NCBI GenBank assembly: GCA_964574815.1
Contig: CAZNPL010000010.1
Location: 90,762 to 154,761, forward strand
DNA from: CAZNPL01 sp964574815
GTDB lineage: Bacteria > Planctomycetota > Phycisphaerae > UBA1845
Length of the DNA stretch: 64,000 nt
Reading direction: 5' to 3'
Shown here: in pieces, positions 43,571-51,930 of the stretch
How positions within the stretch are numbered: position 1 is the stretch's first letter
Layout of the letters: every line of letters starts with the position of its first letter
Position numbers and translations under genes: made by a program
The notes under the pieces: model-generated
Seen by the model: only the letters and a program-made list of their open reading frames with translations
Database searches by the model: none
What the model was told of the DNA's origin: nothing

Positions 43571-45076
43571 TCACGGGGCGTCGAGCCGCGCGGGCGCCGC
43601 TCGCTGGCTGCTGATCAGGATTACGCAGGCCAGCAGCACGCCATACTTCAAGAAAGCGAAAAAGGTGTTGTCGGCGTCACCGATGCACGCCGTGAAGGTG
43701 GCCATGGTGACGATCGGAACCAAGTACATACGGGCATCGTCGGGGTCCAGGCCGGCAAGCTTGCGGCGGTACCATCCCATCCACGCGCCAAAGACGATGT
43801 AGGCCAATGGTACGCCGAGGAAGCCGAAGTTTAGCATGGCCTCCCCTTGCAGGCCGTACACACGAGAACTCTTGCGCCATCGCGGGTGATAGGATCCCTC
43901 GCCCTGCTGAAGATCGGTACCTGCGGCGACCTTTCCGTGCATGCCTGATGGTTTGGAGGGCCAGATGGCCCGCGGGATGATCGTTAGCCCAGCCATCACG
44001 TAGGTCTTGCCCCAACGGAGCTCGTAGTCGTCGCCGTAATAGTACAGTCGGTATGCCAGGAAGGCCTGAACTTCTGCGCGGGAGAGGTCACCGAGGAGAA
44101 AGGCCACCGGCGTGATTCCGGCACGGTGGGACAGGGTCTGAAGGTACGCAGTCTTCTGGAGGGCCTCTAGGCCGCGGGTGCCGTAGTGTTTGAAATACTT
44201 GTAGTAGTAGGCAGGCACACCCAGCGCGATCATCCCGGCCAGGACCCACGAGACCGGGACCTTTCTCAGGCGGACGTGGCACAGGACGGTACCGATGAAG
44301 AGTACGTAAACGACGGCGCTACGGCTGCCGCGAAGTCCCGTGATGGAAAGCTGTGCCAGGAGCAGTAGAACGAGAATGACCACGACCGTGACGGCCGACG
44401 CGCGTCGGGGGCGGGTGGACAGCATGCATACGATGCCGGCCACTATCAACAGCGTGAGCGGATCACCGAGCATCAGGAGCCAACTGGCATGGGCCATTTT
44501 TCCGACATCGAGGAGAACGTCGGATTCCTGATGCAGGGCACCGAACCGAAAGAACACGACCGCTGCGGCCGATGCGCTGACGACAATGGCAAAGAACAGC
44601 GTGGGGAAGAACCGCGCCCTGTTGAATCCCCACACGGTCGACGGCGACTTGGTCCAGCGGTAAACGCCGCGCTGGCTGAGCTTGTACAACACCAGGCCCG
44701 GGACGTTGATCAGTGCCATGATCCCGAACCAGTGTGGCCAGTCCCACAGTTCGGTATCGAAGAGCGGCGTGTGGGCCTGCCCCGATACGTGCAGGATGGG
44801 GGCCAGGAAGGTGCCGTGGAACCAGATGATGCCGATGATGGCCTTGGGATCGAAGGTGTCGAGCTGCCTCCTCAGCCAGGCGACGACGTCGGCCCCGGCG
44901 AGTACACCGCACAGGCCGACGGGGACCAGGAACCAGTGGTCACTTCGCCGGTTGACCGTCAGGGCGATCCCGACGATCAGGAGGACGGCGACGCCCGCCA
45001 AAGCGTAGTTCGATGCCGCGGCGTTCCCCTCCGGTCGTGGGGGCCCGATGAACGTGAGTTGTTCGCGTTCGTGCAT
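43571..45076 (-). CDS. Wzy-like oligosaccharide repeat unit polymerase
   Basis: About 501 residues with ten to twelve membrane helices and no large soluble domain. Features match the oligosaccharide repeat-unit polymerase family: GLRGSRSAVVYVLF, a long extracytoplasmic loop with RWGKTYVMAGLTIIPRAIWPSKP, and a following QGEAMLNFGFLGVPLAYIVFG segment. Wzy proteins polymerise repeat units delivered by a flippase. Sequence conservation in this family is low, so the call rests on topology and these motifs. The start at 45076 (MHEREQLTF) is preferred because the frame to 45301 overlaps the glycosidase-like gene. It lies 62 bp downstream of that gene and is probably co-transcribed. Confidence 0.8.
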   Translation of the reverse strand: MHEREQLTFIGPPRPEGNAAASNYALAGVAVLLIVGIALTVNRRSDHWFLVPVGLCGVLAGADVVAWLRRQLDTFDPKAIIGIIWFHGTFLAPILHVSGQAHTPLFDTELWDWPHWFGIMALINVPGLVLYKLSQRGVYRWTKSPSTVWGFNRARFFPTLFFAIVVSASAAAVVFFRFGALHQESDVLLDVGKMAHASWLLMLGDPLTLLIVAGIVCMLSTRPRRASAVTVVVILVLLLLAQLSITGLRGSRSAVVYVLFIGTVLCHVRLRKVPVSWVLAGMIALGVPAYYYKYFKHYGTRGLEALQKTAYLQTLSHRAGITPVAFLLGDLSRAEVQAFLAYRLYYYGDDYELRWGKTYVMAGLTIIPRAIWPSKPSGMHGKVAAGTDLQQGEGSYHPRWRKSSRVYGLQGEAMLNFGFLGVPLAYIVFGAWMGWYRRKLAGLDPDDARMYLVPIVTMATFTACIGDADNTFFAFLKYGVLLACVILISSQRAAPARLDAP

Positions 45077-45138
45077 CGCCGTCCAATAATCCCTGGAAGC
45101 GGCGCCTTGTATCCTCCCATGGAGAGATCGGCGACCAG

Positions 45139-46677
45139 CTACCGTATCTCCACGGATTTCGTCAAGACGTTGACCTCCAGCGTGCCGTTCTGGAACACCC
45201 TCGTGAGGATGTGATCCTCCACGAACTGCTCGTCGCCCGACGGTGGGCCGAGTCGGCGTGGCCACCCGGCCCAATCCGGCTCCTCGCGGAAGAAAGGCCA
45301 CGCCACGAAGAGCGCATCGCCCGGATTCCGTACGATCATCGCGAATCCCGCGATGAGCCGCGCTTCCTCATCCTTCGCAGCGACGGTATCCAGCGACCGG
45401 TCAACGGCGATCAGTACGACGACCTTGCCCTGCTGGAGCCATCTTCGGTACGTGTTGATCTGGGCCCTCGTTCGTGCTCGATCGCCTCTGGCGTTTTTGT
45501 GGAACGGCATCTCGAAGGCCATCCCGTCAACCGACGAGGCCAACAGGTCAGCATCGACGTCCGACATCGCCCACGACGCTACGGCAACATTGGCAATCAG
45601 TCGCTTCTGCTGCTGGGCTAGGCCCTGGCGCACGCGCGCCAGGAACGCGCACGTGTCCGGCCAGGGGAACCAACTACGAAATGCCAATGGATGGATGATG
45701 TTGTCAACGAACACCAGCTGGGTCGGGCGACTCGCACACTCCTGCACAATCAGGTTTGCAAAGCCTCCCGCGGCGGCAGAGTCGGAGAGATTGACTCGGT
45801 CCGTTCCGTGGCGAAGCCAGCCTTTGGAAATCTGCCCCCTACCGATGGCGGTTCGTGGATACCGCTCAACAACGCGATCAACGCGCCCGCCGCTAATGTA
45901 CGTGCCCACAACTGACCGTGGCGGCGTGGTCTCCAGCAGGTTCAACATCGTACTGTACCGCGCCTGCGGATTGCCAGTTGAATCAATGGGCACGGCCAGA
46001 TCCGTCACGAGCGGGACGCTGGCCCAGCGCTTCGGCGCGTACGACATAGCGTAGCCGTTGAGGTTCACGACGCAACGAAGCGTGTGATCCGAGCTGGGCC
46101 AAGGAGCAAAGGACGCGTCGCCTGCCAATGACTCGTCTGACGAGTCCCCGCGCAGGCTGCCGGCGTCCTCCGCGTTTGCGGCATCGCCGGAGCCCTCGGC
46201 AGAATCCCCTCCATCGGGCGGCGGAGGTGGTGTATCCGGCCCACCCGCCGCAGACGTACCGGCCAACTCACCGCGAATCGGCTGGCCGCCGGCAAGCGTC
46301 GCTAAGAGGATCGTCATGCATGCGCCCGACCATGGAGACCGGTACGTCATCAGGCATGGGTCCGCATCGTGGCCGTCGCCGGAATCCCAGCGGCAGTGGG
46401 CCCCGGCCGGCAGGGCGGTGTCGCCGTAGCGGGCCCCCAGAATGTGCTCGAGCGGATCGCAGCAAAAGGGCACGATCACCGTCGCCCCGAGGGTCGGTTC
46501 ACCCGCTGTGGCGACGGACACGGCTACATCGCGGGGTGAATCTGCCGCCACCGACGCGTTGTTCGTAGTCCGCTGCCCAAGCGTGCCGGACCCGTTGTCC
46601 GCACCGTACCCGAAGTTGACCGCGAGAATGCCCGGAAGTACAAACGCCAAGGGGGAAATCACCGGGCGGTTTGCCAT
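45139..46677 (-). CDS. Secreted TIM-barrel protein, glycosidase-like (hypothetical GHL type)
   Basis: A 512-residue exported protein. The signal peptide is roughly residues 1-26 (FVLPGILAVNFGYGA). Residues about 45-120 form a Cys-containing N-terminal domain with PFCCDPLEHILG and ALPAGAHCRW. A Pro- and Asp-rich linker leads to a barrel-like domain of 300 residues with VVGTYISGGRVDRV, LVFVDNIIHPL and VDGMAFEMPFH, in the order seen in hypothetical glycosyl hydrolases of EPS loci. The Asp and Glu at the strand ends (VDN, FEM) are candidate catalytic residues. A taggtgag site precedes the start. It may trim or release the polymer made by the neighbouring Wzy. The N-terminal domain has a decayed paralogue at 49060-49400. 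Confidence 0.72.
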   Translation of the reverse strand: MANRPVISPLAFVLPGILAVNFGYGADNGSGTLGQRTTNNASVAADSPRDVAVSVATAGEPTLGATVIVPFCCDPLEHILGARYGDTALPAGAHCRWDSGDGHDADPCLMTYRSPWSGACMTILLATLAGGQPIRGELAGTSAAGGPDTPPPPPDGGDSAEGSGDAANAEDAGSLRGDSSDESLAGDASFAPWPSSDHTLRCVVNLNGYAMSYAPKRWASVPLVTDLAVPIDSTGNPQARYSTMLNLLETTPPRSVVGTYISGGRVDRVVERYPRTAIGRGQISKGWLRHGTDRVNLSDSAAAGGFANLIVQECASRPTQLVFVDNIIHPLAFRSWFPWPDTCAFLARVRQGLAQQQKRLIANVAVASWAMSDVDADLLASSVDGMAFEMPFHKNARGDRARTRAQINTYRRWLQQGKVVVLIAVDRSLDTVAAKDEEARLIAGFAMIVRNPGDALFVAWPFFREEPDWAGWPRRLGPPSGDEQFVEDHILTRVFQNGTLEVNVLTKSVEIR

Positions 46678-47086
46678 AGACTCACCTACTGCCCCACGCG
46701 AAGGGTTCGACGTTCTCTCTTGTCACCAGCCGTGCACGTCGCCCTCTTTGCGGGCAATATGGCGGCAAGAGAAGCGACACGTGCCCCCCTTTTGTCCTCC
46801 TCGATAACCCCGCCTAGACAGTTTACGATATCGGCACGCTACGGGCAACAGATCGGAAAGCCCGCCTTACTGTCTCGCATCAGCGCGCGGCGGAAGGCGG
46901 CGCCGCCGATTCGATGCGCCTCAGATGTCAGCCGGCGCACGGCGGATGCAGAGTGACCAGCGTGATGGTTGCTCCACAACAACTCCGATCAATGCGTACG
47001 GCGCTTGTCGAACGGACACAGCCTTGACCGTACCTACGTGTCGGGAAGAAGCGACGTCTATGTCGGTCGGAACCCGCGCGCAGTCG
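46678..47086. promoter_or_regulatory. 409-bp gap upstream of the secreted protein gene
   Basis: No coding sequence is supported. The genes on both sides are on the minus strand, so this gap holds the 5' leader of the glycosidase-like gene and the 3' end of the amidotransferase-like transcript. No terminator hairpin or clear promoter was recognised. Confidence 0.45.
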
Positions 47087-48949
47087 TCAGTCGGCGGCCT
47101 CCTGCTTCCGGCCCAGGTAAACGCCGCGGGCGCCCCCACCCTGGTAGAAGAGATCATACCAGGCTTTCAGCGCAAGCACTCGCAGGTATAGCTGGTCCAC
47201 GCGGACAACTCCGCGCTTGTATCGGCGATGGATCGAGCTGCCCACCACCGGGACCCGACGCACGCTCCGGGCGACTTCAAACAATTGTCGTTTGGTGCGC
47301 GCGACAAAACCAGTGTGGTCGGTCCGGCGGCTGATCAAATCCAGGTGCCCCACCAACGCCTCGCGATCCAGTAGATCCCACACGGCACTTCGTCGGTCCG
47401 CCAACTCAGATTGCAGGTACCGGTGAAGGGACGTGTCGCTCGTGAGCTGGGCAGGCCAGTCGACCAGGTTGGGCCGCTTGGCCACGGGAAGCATCCAGAA
47501 CTCCGGGAACGTCCGGGCACACGCCCGGCGAAACAGCGTTTTGTTAATTCGCAGTCGGCTGGGAATTCGTCCGTTGAAACTAAGGATGTCGGCGTCGAGT
47601 AACGGATTACGGTGATCAGCCGTGATCATCTTGCCGTACGCCAGTGGTTGCAGCATTCCCTGAAGGCGCTGGCCTTCGTACATTAAGTCCTTGGCAACGT
47701 CGGACGGATAGCCGACCATTTCGTTGTCCAGTTCGGCCAGGGCGGCGTCCGCCGCCGGGACGAGCGAATCCCACGCGGACGGCCGCAGGAACCGTTGCCA
47801 GAGCGTCTGACCGCCCAATGGCCGCAGTCCGATCTCCAGTCGGGCTTGGGCCTGCGTCGAGACCGAACTCGCCCAGCCGAAACACTCATCGCCGCGCAGG
47901 ATGCATTCGCGGCCGCGCTCGACGCACTTGGCGATCAAGGCTGGCTCATAGGGGTGAAACGCGGCTCCGTCGGAGATGCCGTCGAGCAGATAGTGCGTCG
48001 CAAGGAACTGAGTGCCATACTGTGCAAGCGGACGCTCGAACGTCGAATGCTCAAAACCGAAACGACTCGCGAGGGCCTCGACAACGACGGCGTCGGACTG
48101 CGGCAGCGCCGGGTCGTGGGCAAACGTAACCGTGTGCAGCCGACTACCGCGGCTACTCGTGACGCTGTGAGCAGCGGCCGCGATCGCCCGAGAGTCGATG
48201 CCGCCACTGAACAGGATCAGGCTTGAGTCCGCTTGCGTGAGATTACGCCCGACGGCTCGCTTGATTAAACCGCCCAGTTCATCCTCCAGCTGATCTTCCG
48301 GGGTCGCGTCGCCCCTTTCTGAAAGTACATACTGCCAGTACCTGCTCAACTTGTGGGTCCCACGGGCGACAACGAGCTTCTCGCCGCCTCTGAGCCGCCG
48401 GAAGTCGGTGAACATCGTCTGGTGCGAGAGCAACCACCCACATGCGAGCAGCATGCCCAAAGAAGCGTCATCCGGACGTGGCGTCAGACCCGGGATGGCT
48501 AGCAGCGCCTTGACCTCGGGGGCGAAGTACACGACGCCGCCGACGTTGGTGAAGATCAACGGACGCGAAGCGTGGTGATCGACGGCAAGCGTCACCTCGT
48601 CCCGGTCGTCATCGACAACGGCACACGAAAAGAACCCGCGCATCAGGGCCACCAGGTCTCCGCCCGCGGCGGCGGCCTCCGCCTGGAGCCGTCCAGGGGC
48701 GAGGGCGTCGTCATGCAGAACCCCGTCGACGAATACTCGCACCGATTGATCCGACCGAGGCCACGGAACTTGCGATCGGAAACGTTTGCCGATACGCCAC
48801 ACCGCAAGACTATTCGTGGAAGACGTCCAGCGGTCGATCTTGTAGTCATCCCGGTGTGTGAGACGCGCAGCCATTTCCGACAGCAGGCGATCTGGATCTC
48901 GAGGAGGTTCAAAGCCGCGCTGGGTGACGTAACCGAAAAGACCGGGCAT
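47087..48949 (-). CDS. Asparagine synthase homologue lacking the glutaminase cysteine
   Basis: A 620-residue relative of asparagine synthase. The C-terminal synthetase domain is intact in outline: FSGGIDSR PP-loop at residues 247-254, RECILRGDECFG as the SGDGGDE equivalent, and LAYGKMITADHRNPLLD. The N-terminal domain keeps only a vestige of the amidotransferase fold: it starts MPGLFGYV, so Pro replaces the nucleophilic Cys2, and FNGEIYN is replaced by VDGVLHD. It therefore cannot use glutamine in the usual way and should use free ammonia or a different nucleophile, as in the related beta-lactam synthetase, or be catalytically changed. aggaacg precedes the start at 48949. It lies upstream of the secreted protein gene and is probably in its operon. 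Confidence 0.82.
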   Translation of the reverse strand: MPGLFGYVTQRGFEPPRDPDRLLSEMAARLTHRDDYKIDRWTSSTNSLAVWRIGKRFRSQVPWPRSDQSVRVFVDGVLHDDALAPGRLQAEAAAAGGDLVALMRGFFSCAVVDDDRDEVTLAVDHHASRPLIFTNVGGVVYFAPEVKALLAIPGLTPRPDDASLGMLLACGWLLSHQTMFTDFRRLRGGEKLVVARGTHKLSRYWQYVLSERGDATPEDQLEDELGGLIKRAVGRNLTQADSSLILFSGGIDSRAIAAAAHSVTSSRGSRLHTVTFAHDPALPQSDAVVVEALASRFGFEHSTFERPLAQYGTQFLATHYLLDGISDGAAFHPYEPALIAKCVERGRECILRGDECFGWASSVSTQAQARLEIGLRPLGGQTLWQRFLRPSAWDSLVPAADAALAELDNEMVGYPSDVAKDLMYEGQRLQGMLQPLAYGKMITADHRNPLLDADILSFNGRIPSRLRINKTLFRRACARTFPEFWMLPVAKRPNLVDWPAQLTSDTSLHRYLQSELADRRSAVWDLLDREALVGHLDLISRRTDHTGFVARTKRQLFEVARSVRRVPVVGSSIHRRYKRGVVRVDQLYLRVLALKAWYDLFYQGGGARGVYLGRKQEAAD

Positions 48950-49059
48950 GCAGGTCGTTCCTGTTTAAAGCGGACAAACGAACCGGGAATGTAGCAGCGT
49001 GAGGCCTGATTCACAACGACCAGCAGGCCGCCACCAACAGCCTGGTGGATCTGACCACT

Positions 49060-49400
49060 TCCTGTCCGGAAGCAGTGTCGCCCCTGACAGGCCGTGGCGG
49101 TGTAGCCATCATCATAATCCCGGCGGCAGCTTGCGCCGGGGGCGCGCTCCCGCCATTGGTATCGGCAGAGAAGATGCGCTCGAGGGCGTCGCAACGCGCG
49201 GGCGGTGTAGCCGTGGCGGTGAGCACGCGCTGGCTATCAGCCAGCTGCACGATGGTCGAGGTGTGTCGTCGCCGGCGCGTCCGTCGACCACGGACGTGTT
49301 CAGTGTGGGCCGGTCGCCTGGGGCGATCGGATCGACCCGAGTTCCACAGCCCACCAGCGTCAGTAAGATTCCGCCGGCCGGGGTGCCTCGCCACAGCTGC
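49060..49400 (-). pseudogene. Decayed paralogue of the secreted protein's N-terminal domain
   Basis: Three minus-strand frames read in succession resemble the N-terminal domain of the gene at 45139. A lipoprotein-like LLTLVGCGTRVDP leads to VVDGRAGDDTP in one frame. RCDALERIFSADTNGGS follows in a second frame, against FCCDPLEHILGARYGD in the intact gene. APGASCRRDYDDGYTATAC follows in a third, against PAGAHCRWDSGDGHDADPC. At least two frameshifts and the lack of a start codon mark it as inactive. Boundaries are approximate. The barrel domain is missing. Confidence 0.5.
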
Positions 49401-49499
49401 CTTCCGCTCGGTCGGACCGTTGGTGGCCATCCGGATGACGCAGTGAGATCGCGCTCTTACGCCTTCCCACTCGCGGTCGAGTCGTCTTCGTCCTGCCCG

Positions 49500-50165
49500 G
49501 TTTCGTTGCGGTCCGGTAATGCCGCCACCTTGCCGCCGGAGTGTTATTCGCCACCGAAGCGTTCGGCGAGTCAGCCGTTGCGGGCGATTTGGTCGGGGCG
49601 GATACTGGAATTCAAGAATGTTCATGCCTTTTTGCTCGCGGCGGCGCGGCTGCGAGACGAGGGGATTGAGATCCAGCCGGTCGTCGTAGGGGACGGCCCG
49701 TTCCTCCCGCGGCTGAAAACGATCGCACGCAACCTGGGACTCGATACCTTGGCTGAATTCCCCGGGCGCATCGAGTCACGTGATGAACTCTGGCAATGGT
49801 ATCGCAGCGCCGACCTGGGATTCATCCTGAGCCTGTCCGAAGGGCTGGGGCTAACCGCGATCGAGATGATGTCAGTCGGACTGCCGCTGCTGGGGGCCAA
49901 TCTCGATTACCTGCAGACGGTGATAACCGACGGGGTGGAGGGGCTGCTCGCGGATCCCACGGATTTGGAAGACATTACGGAGAAACTCAGACTCCTCGCA
50001 ACGGATCCGGACCGGCGGTACAAGATGGGTCTGGCAGCCTATGAACGGGCGCAAAGATGGTCCGCAGCGAACGAGGCACAAGAACTCGTCGACCTGGCTT
50101 CGAATCTGCTCGAGGAGCGAACGGGACGAGGAGAAGCCGACAACACTCCGACAAGACCGCCGTAA
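49500..50165 (+). pseudogene. 5'-truncated GT4 glycosyltransferase remnant
   Basis: Only the donor-binding half of a GT4 enzyme is recognisable, from PLRAIWSGRILEFKNVHAFL through VVVGDGPFLPRLKTIA and EGLGLTAIEMMSVGLPLLGA to the stop. The open frame continues upstream to 48999, but that part is low-complexity and overlaps the decayed paralogue on the other strand; no acceptor domain is present. No start codon with a ribosome site lies at the domain edge. It is most simply a remnant of a lost gene, although expression of a half-enzyme cannot be excluded. Confidence 0.65.
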
Positions 50166-50594
50166 GATTCCCAAAACCGACGGAACGGAGTTTGGAGTGA
50201 CTTCGCCGTGGATGGCCAGCGTCCTTTTGCTGCGCTTTCGCTGGTCGCGAGAAATCATCGCGTACGGAGTCCATCGGCTGTGCGTGCGTCGGTTGACCCA
50301 AGGCCGCGCTAACGGCGCGCTGATCTTGCAAAGTTGCCAGCTCCTCTGGCCTTAATCTTGCGCAATTGGCGTAAATGCGCCCATTCACGACTTCTGGCTA
50401 TCCGGACACCTGTCATGGCTCGACCGCTGGAACGACGTGCGCACAGCGTACTCAGCTGATCTGGGTGTGATACAATCAAACACGGCGCGTTGTTTCTGCA
50501 GAGAATCCGTTCTTCGATCATGTCCACGCTGCTGGCGCGGAAGTTCCAAGGTATCGTAGGTGCCGAACGATGAAACGGGCTTATTGCCAGCCCG
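50166..50594. other. 429-bp gap between convergent genes, no gene
   Basis: No credible coding sequence is present. The gap ends in the terminator hairpin of the minus-strand GT4 gene at 50574-50596. Confidence 0.55.
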
Positions 50595-50596
50595 TT
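50574..50596 (-). terminator. Intrinsic terminator overlapping the GT4 stop codon
   Basis: On the minus strand aacgggct pairs with agcccgtt over a seven-base loop, and the stem is followed by tttcatcg. The stem begins within the stop codon TAA at 50597-50595. It probably ends the EPS export operon. Confidence 0.65.
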
Positions 50597-51770
50597 AAGG
50601 ACCGGTGGGGTTCAACATGGTCTGGTAGAGACGTACGTGCTCTTCGAGAAGACGCTCGTCTGCAAACAAGCGAAGGGCTCTTTCACGAGCGGCTCGGCCA
50701 ATGCGCCTGCGTAACGCCTCGTCATCAAGCAGGGCTCCGGCGGCGCGGGCCATCGCATCGACATCACCAATCCCCACGAGGAAACCCGTTTCGCCGTCGA
50801 CGATGGCGTCGACACATCCCGTAGCGCGCGTTGCCACCGTCGGGATCTCCATGGATGCCGCCTCGAGCACGACTTGGCCGAAGCCTTCGCGCAACGTGGC
50901 GAGCAGCAACACGTCCATCGCCGCATAGTACGGGGCCGGATCCCAGTCGAACGATACATGTTTGATTCGCGGATCGTTCTCGATTCGCTCGACCGTCCGC
51001 TCTGGAACGCGCCCACGGTCCGGTTCGTAGTCACCCAGAAGCAGCAAGTGCAGCTCAGGCCGGTGCACACGCAGCAGACCGAAGACGTCCACGATGACAT
51101 CGACGCCCTTATCACGCACGAGCCGACCGACGAAACCCAAAACTCGTGCGTCGGACGGGATCCCCAACTCTTCTCGCTTCCTGACCCCCTGCCGGCGTGT
51201 GTCGTCGGACGGCGTAAAACGCCTGACGTCGATGCCGCAGGCGGTGCCATCCCCGAGCATCCGCAACTTGGGCTCGGCGGCCACACGTTTCGAGCGGACC
51301 TGTTCCGCAAGGCTTGGACTGACGACCAGCACAACGTTGGCGGCACGCGCGGCGGCGCGGTCAGAGAGAAGAAGAAGCAGCCGCGTGAGCCCGACAGCCG
51401 TCTCTGCAGGGAGCCCGTGGATGGTGTAAATGCGGCCTCGAGCGCCGGCCAACCACGCAGCGAGCATGCCAACCAAGCCCGCCTTGGGTGTATGCGCGTG
51501 CACGATGTGATATCTGTTTCGTCTGATGATGCGTGCGAGGGCTAGAACGGCTCGCAGATCGGCGACGGGAGATATTCGCCGGGTCAGATTCACAGTGTGC
51601 GTCCTCGTGCCGAGCTGGTCTCGGAAATAGCCGAGTTCCCGACCCCCGGCTGCGGCCACCGCGACATCGATCTGCCGGTTGCGTGCAAAGGCCGGCAAGC
51701 GGCGGAAAAACGCCCACAAAGTACTCGGGACGGTGGAAACCAGGAGCACTTTGGCGGGTGGATTTGGCAC
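50595..51770 (-). CDS. GT4-type glycosyltransferase
   Basis: A 391-residue GT4 enzyme of the PglA/CapM-like branch. The N-terminal domain starts KVLLVSTVPSTLWAFFRRLP and includes HIVHAHTPKAGLVGMLAAWL. The donor domain has LGFVGRLVRDKGVDVIVDVF, LLLGDYEPDRG and EGFGQVVLEAASMEIPTVAT. It resembles the enzyme at 39284, so the two are diverged paralogues. The start is GTG at 51770; the ribosome site is weak. It lies 160 bp downstream of the tyrosine kinase gene and is the last gene of that unit, with a terminator at its stop. Confidence 0.87.
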   Translation of the reverse strand: MPNPPAKVLLVSTVPSTLWAFFRRLPAFARNRQIDVAVAAAGGRELGYFRDQLGTRTHTVNLTRRISPVADLRAVLALARIIRRNRYHIVHAHTPKAGLVGMLAAWLAGARGRIYTIHGLPAETAVGLTRLLLLLSDRAAARAANVVLVVSPSLAEQVRSKRVAAEPKLRMLGDGTACGIDVRRFTPSDDTRRQGVRKREELGIPSDARVLGFVGRLVRDKGVDVIVDVFGLLRVHRPELHLLLLGDYEPDRGRVPERTVERIENDPRIKHVSFDWDPAPYYAAMDVLLLATLREGFGQVVLEAASMEIPTVATRATGCVDAIVDGETGFLVGIGDVDAMARAAGALLDDEALRRRIGRAARERALRLFADERLLEEHVRLYQTMLNPTGP

Positions 51771-51930
51771 GGCGACCCATCAATTCCGCAGTCATCTGGT
51801 GACCGGACTCGGAACGTTCATCTAAAGACTCGCTGGTCGTGCAGTCCAACCGGTTCCGACACCGGTGCGCGACATAACCCCACGGCTCTCGATTTCCCAA
51901 GTCAAGGGATGGAGCGGTTCAGCCGCGCTC

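Noticed and set aside
49112..49354. Short minus-strand lipoprotein beginning LLTLVGCGTRVDP
   Set aside because: There is no usable start codon upstream of the lipobox and the frame runs out after about 30 family-like residues. It is better explained as part of the frameshifted paralogue.
48999..49499. N-terminal part of the open frame that ends in the GT4 donor domain
   Set aside because: Low-complexity sequence without Rossmann features, lying over the decayed paralogue on the opposite strand. It is not a GT4 acceptor domain, so the GT4 is treated as truncated.
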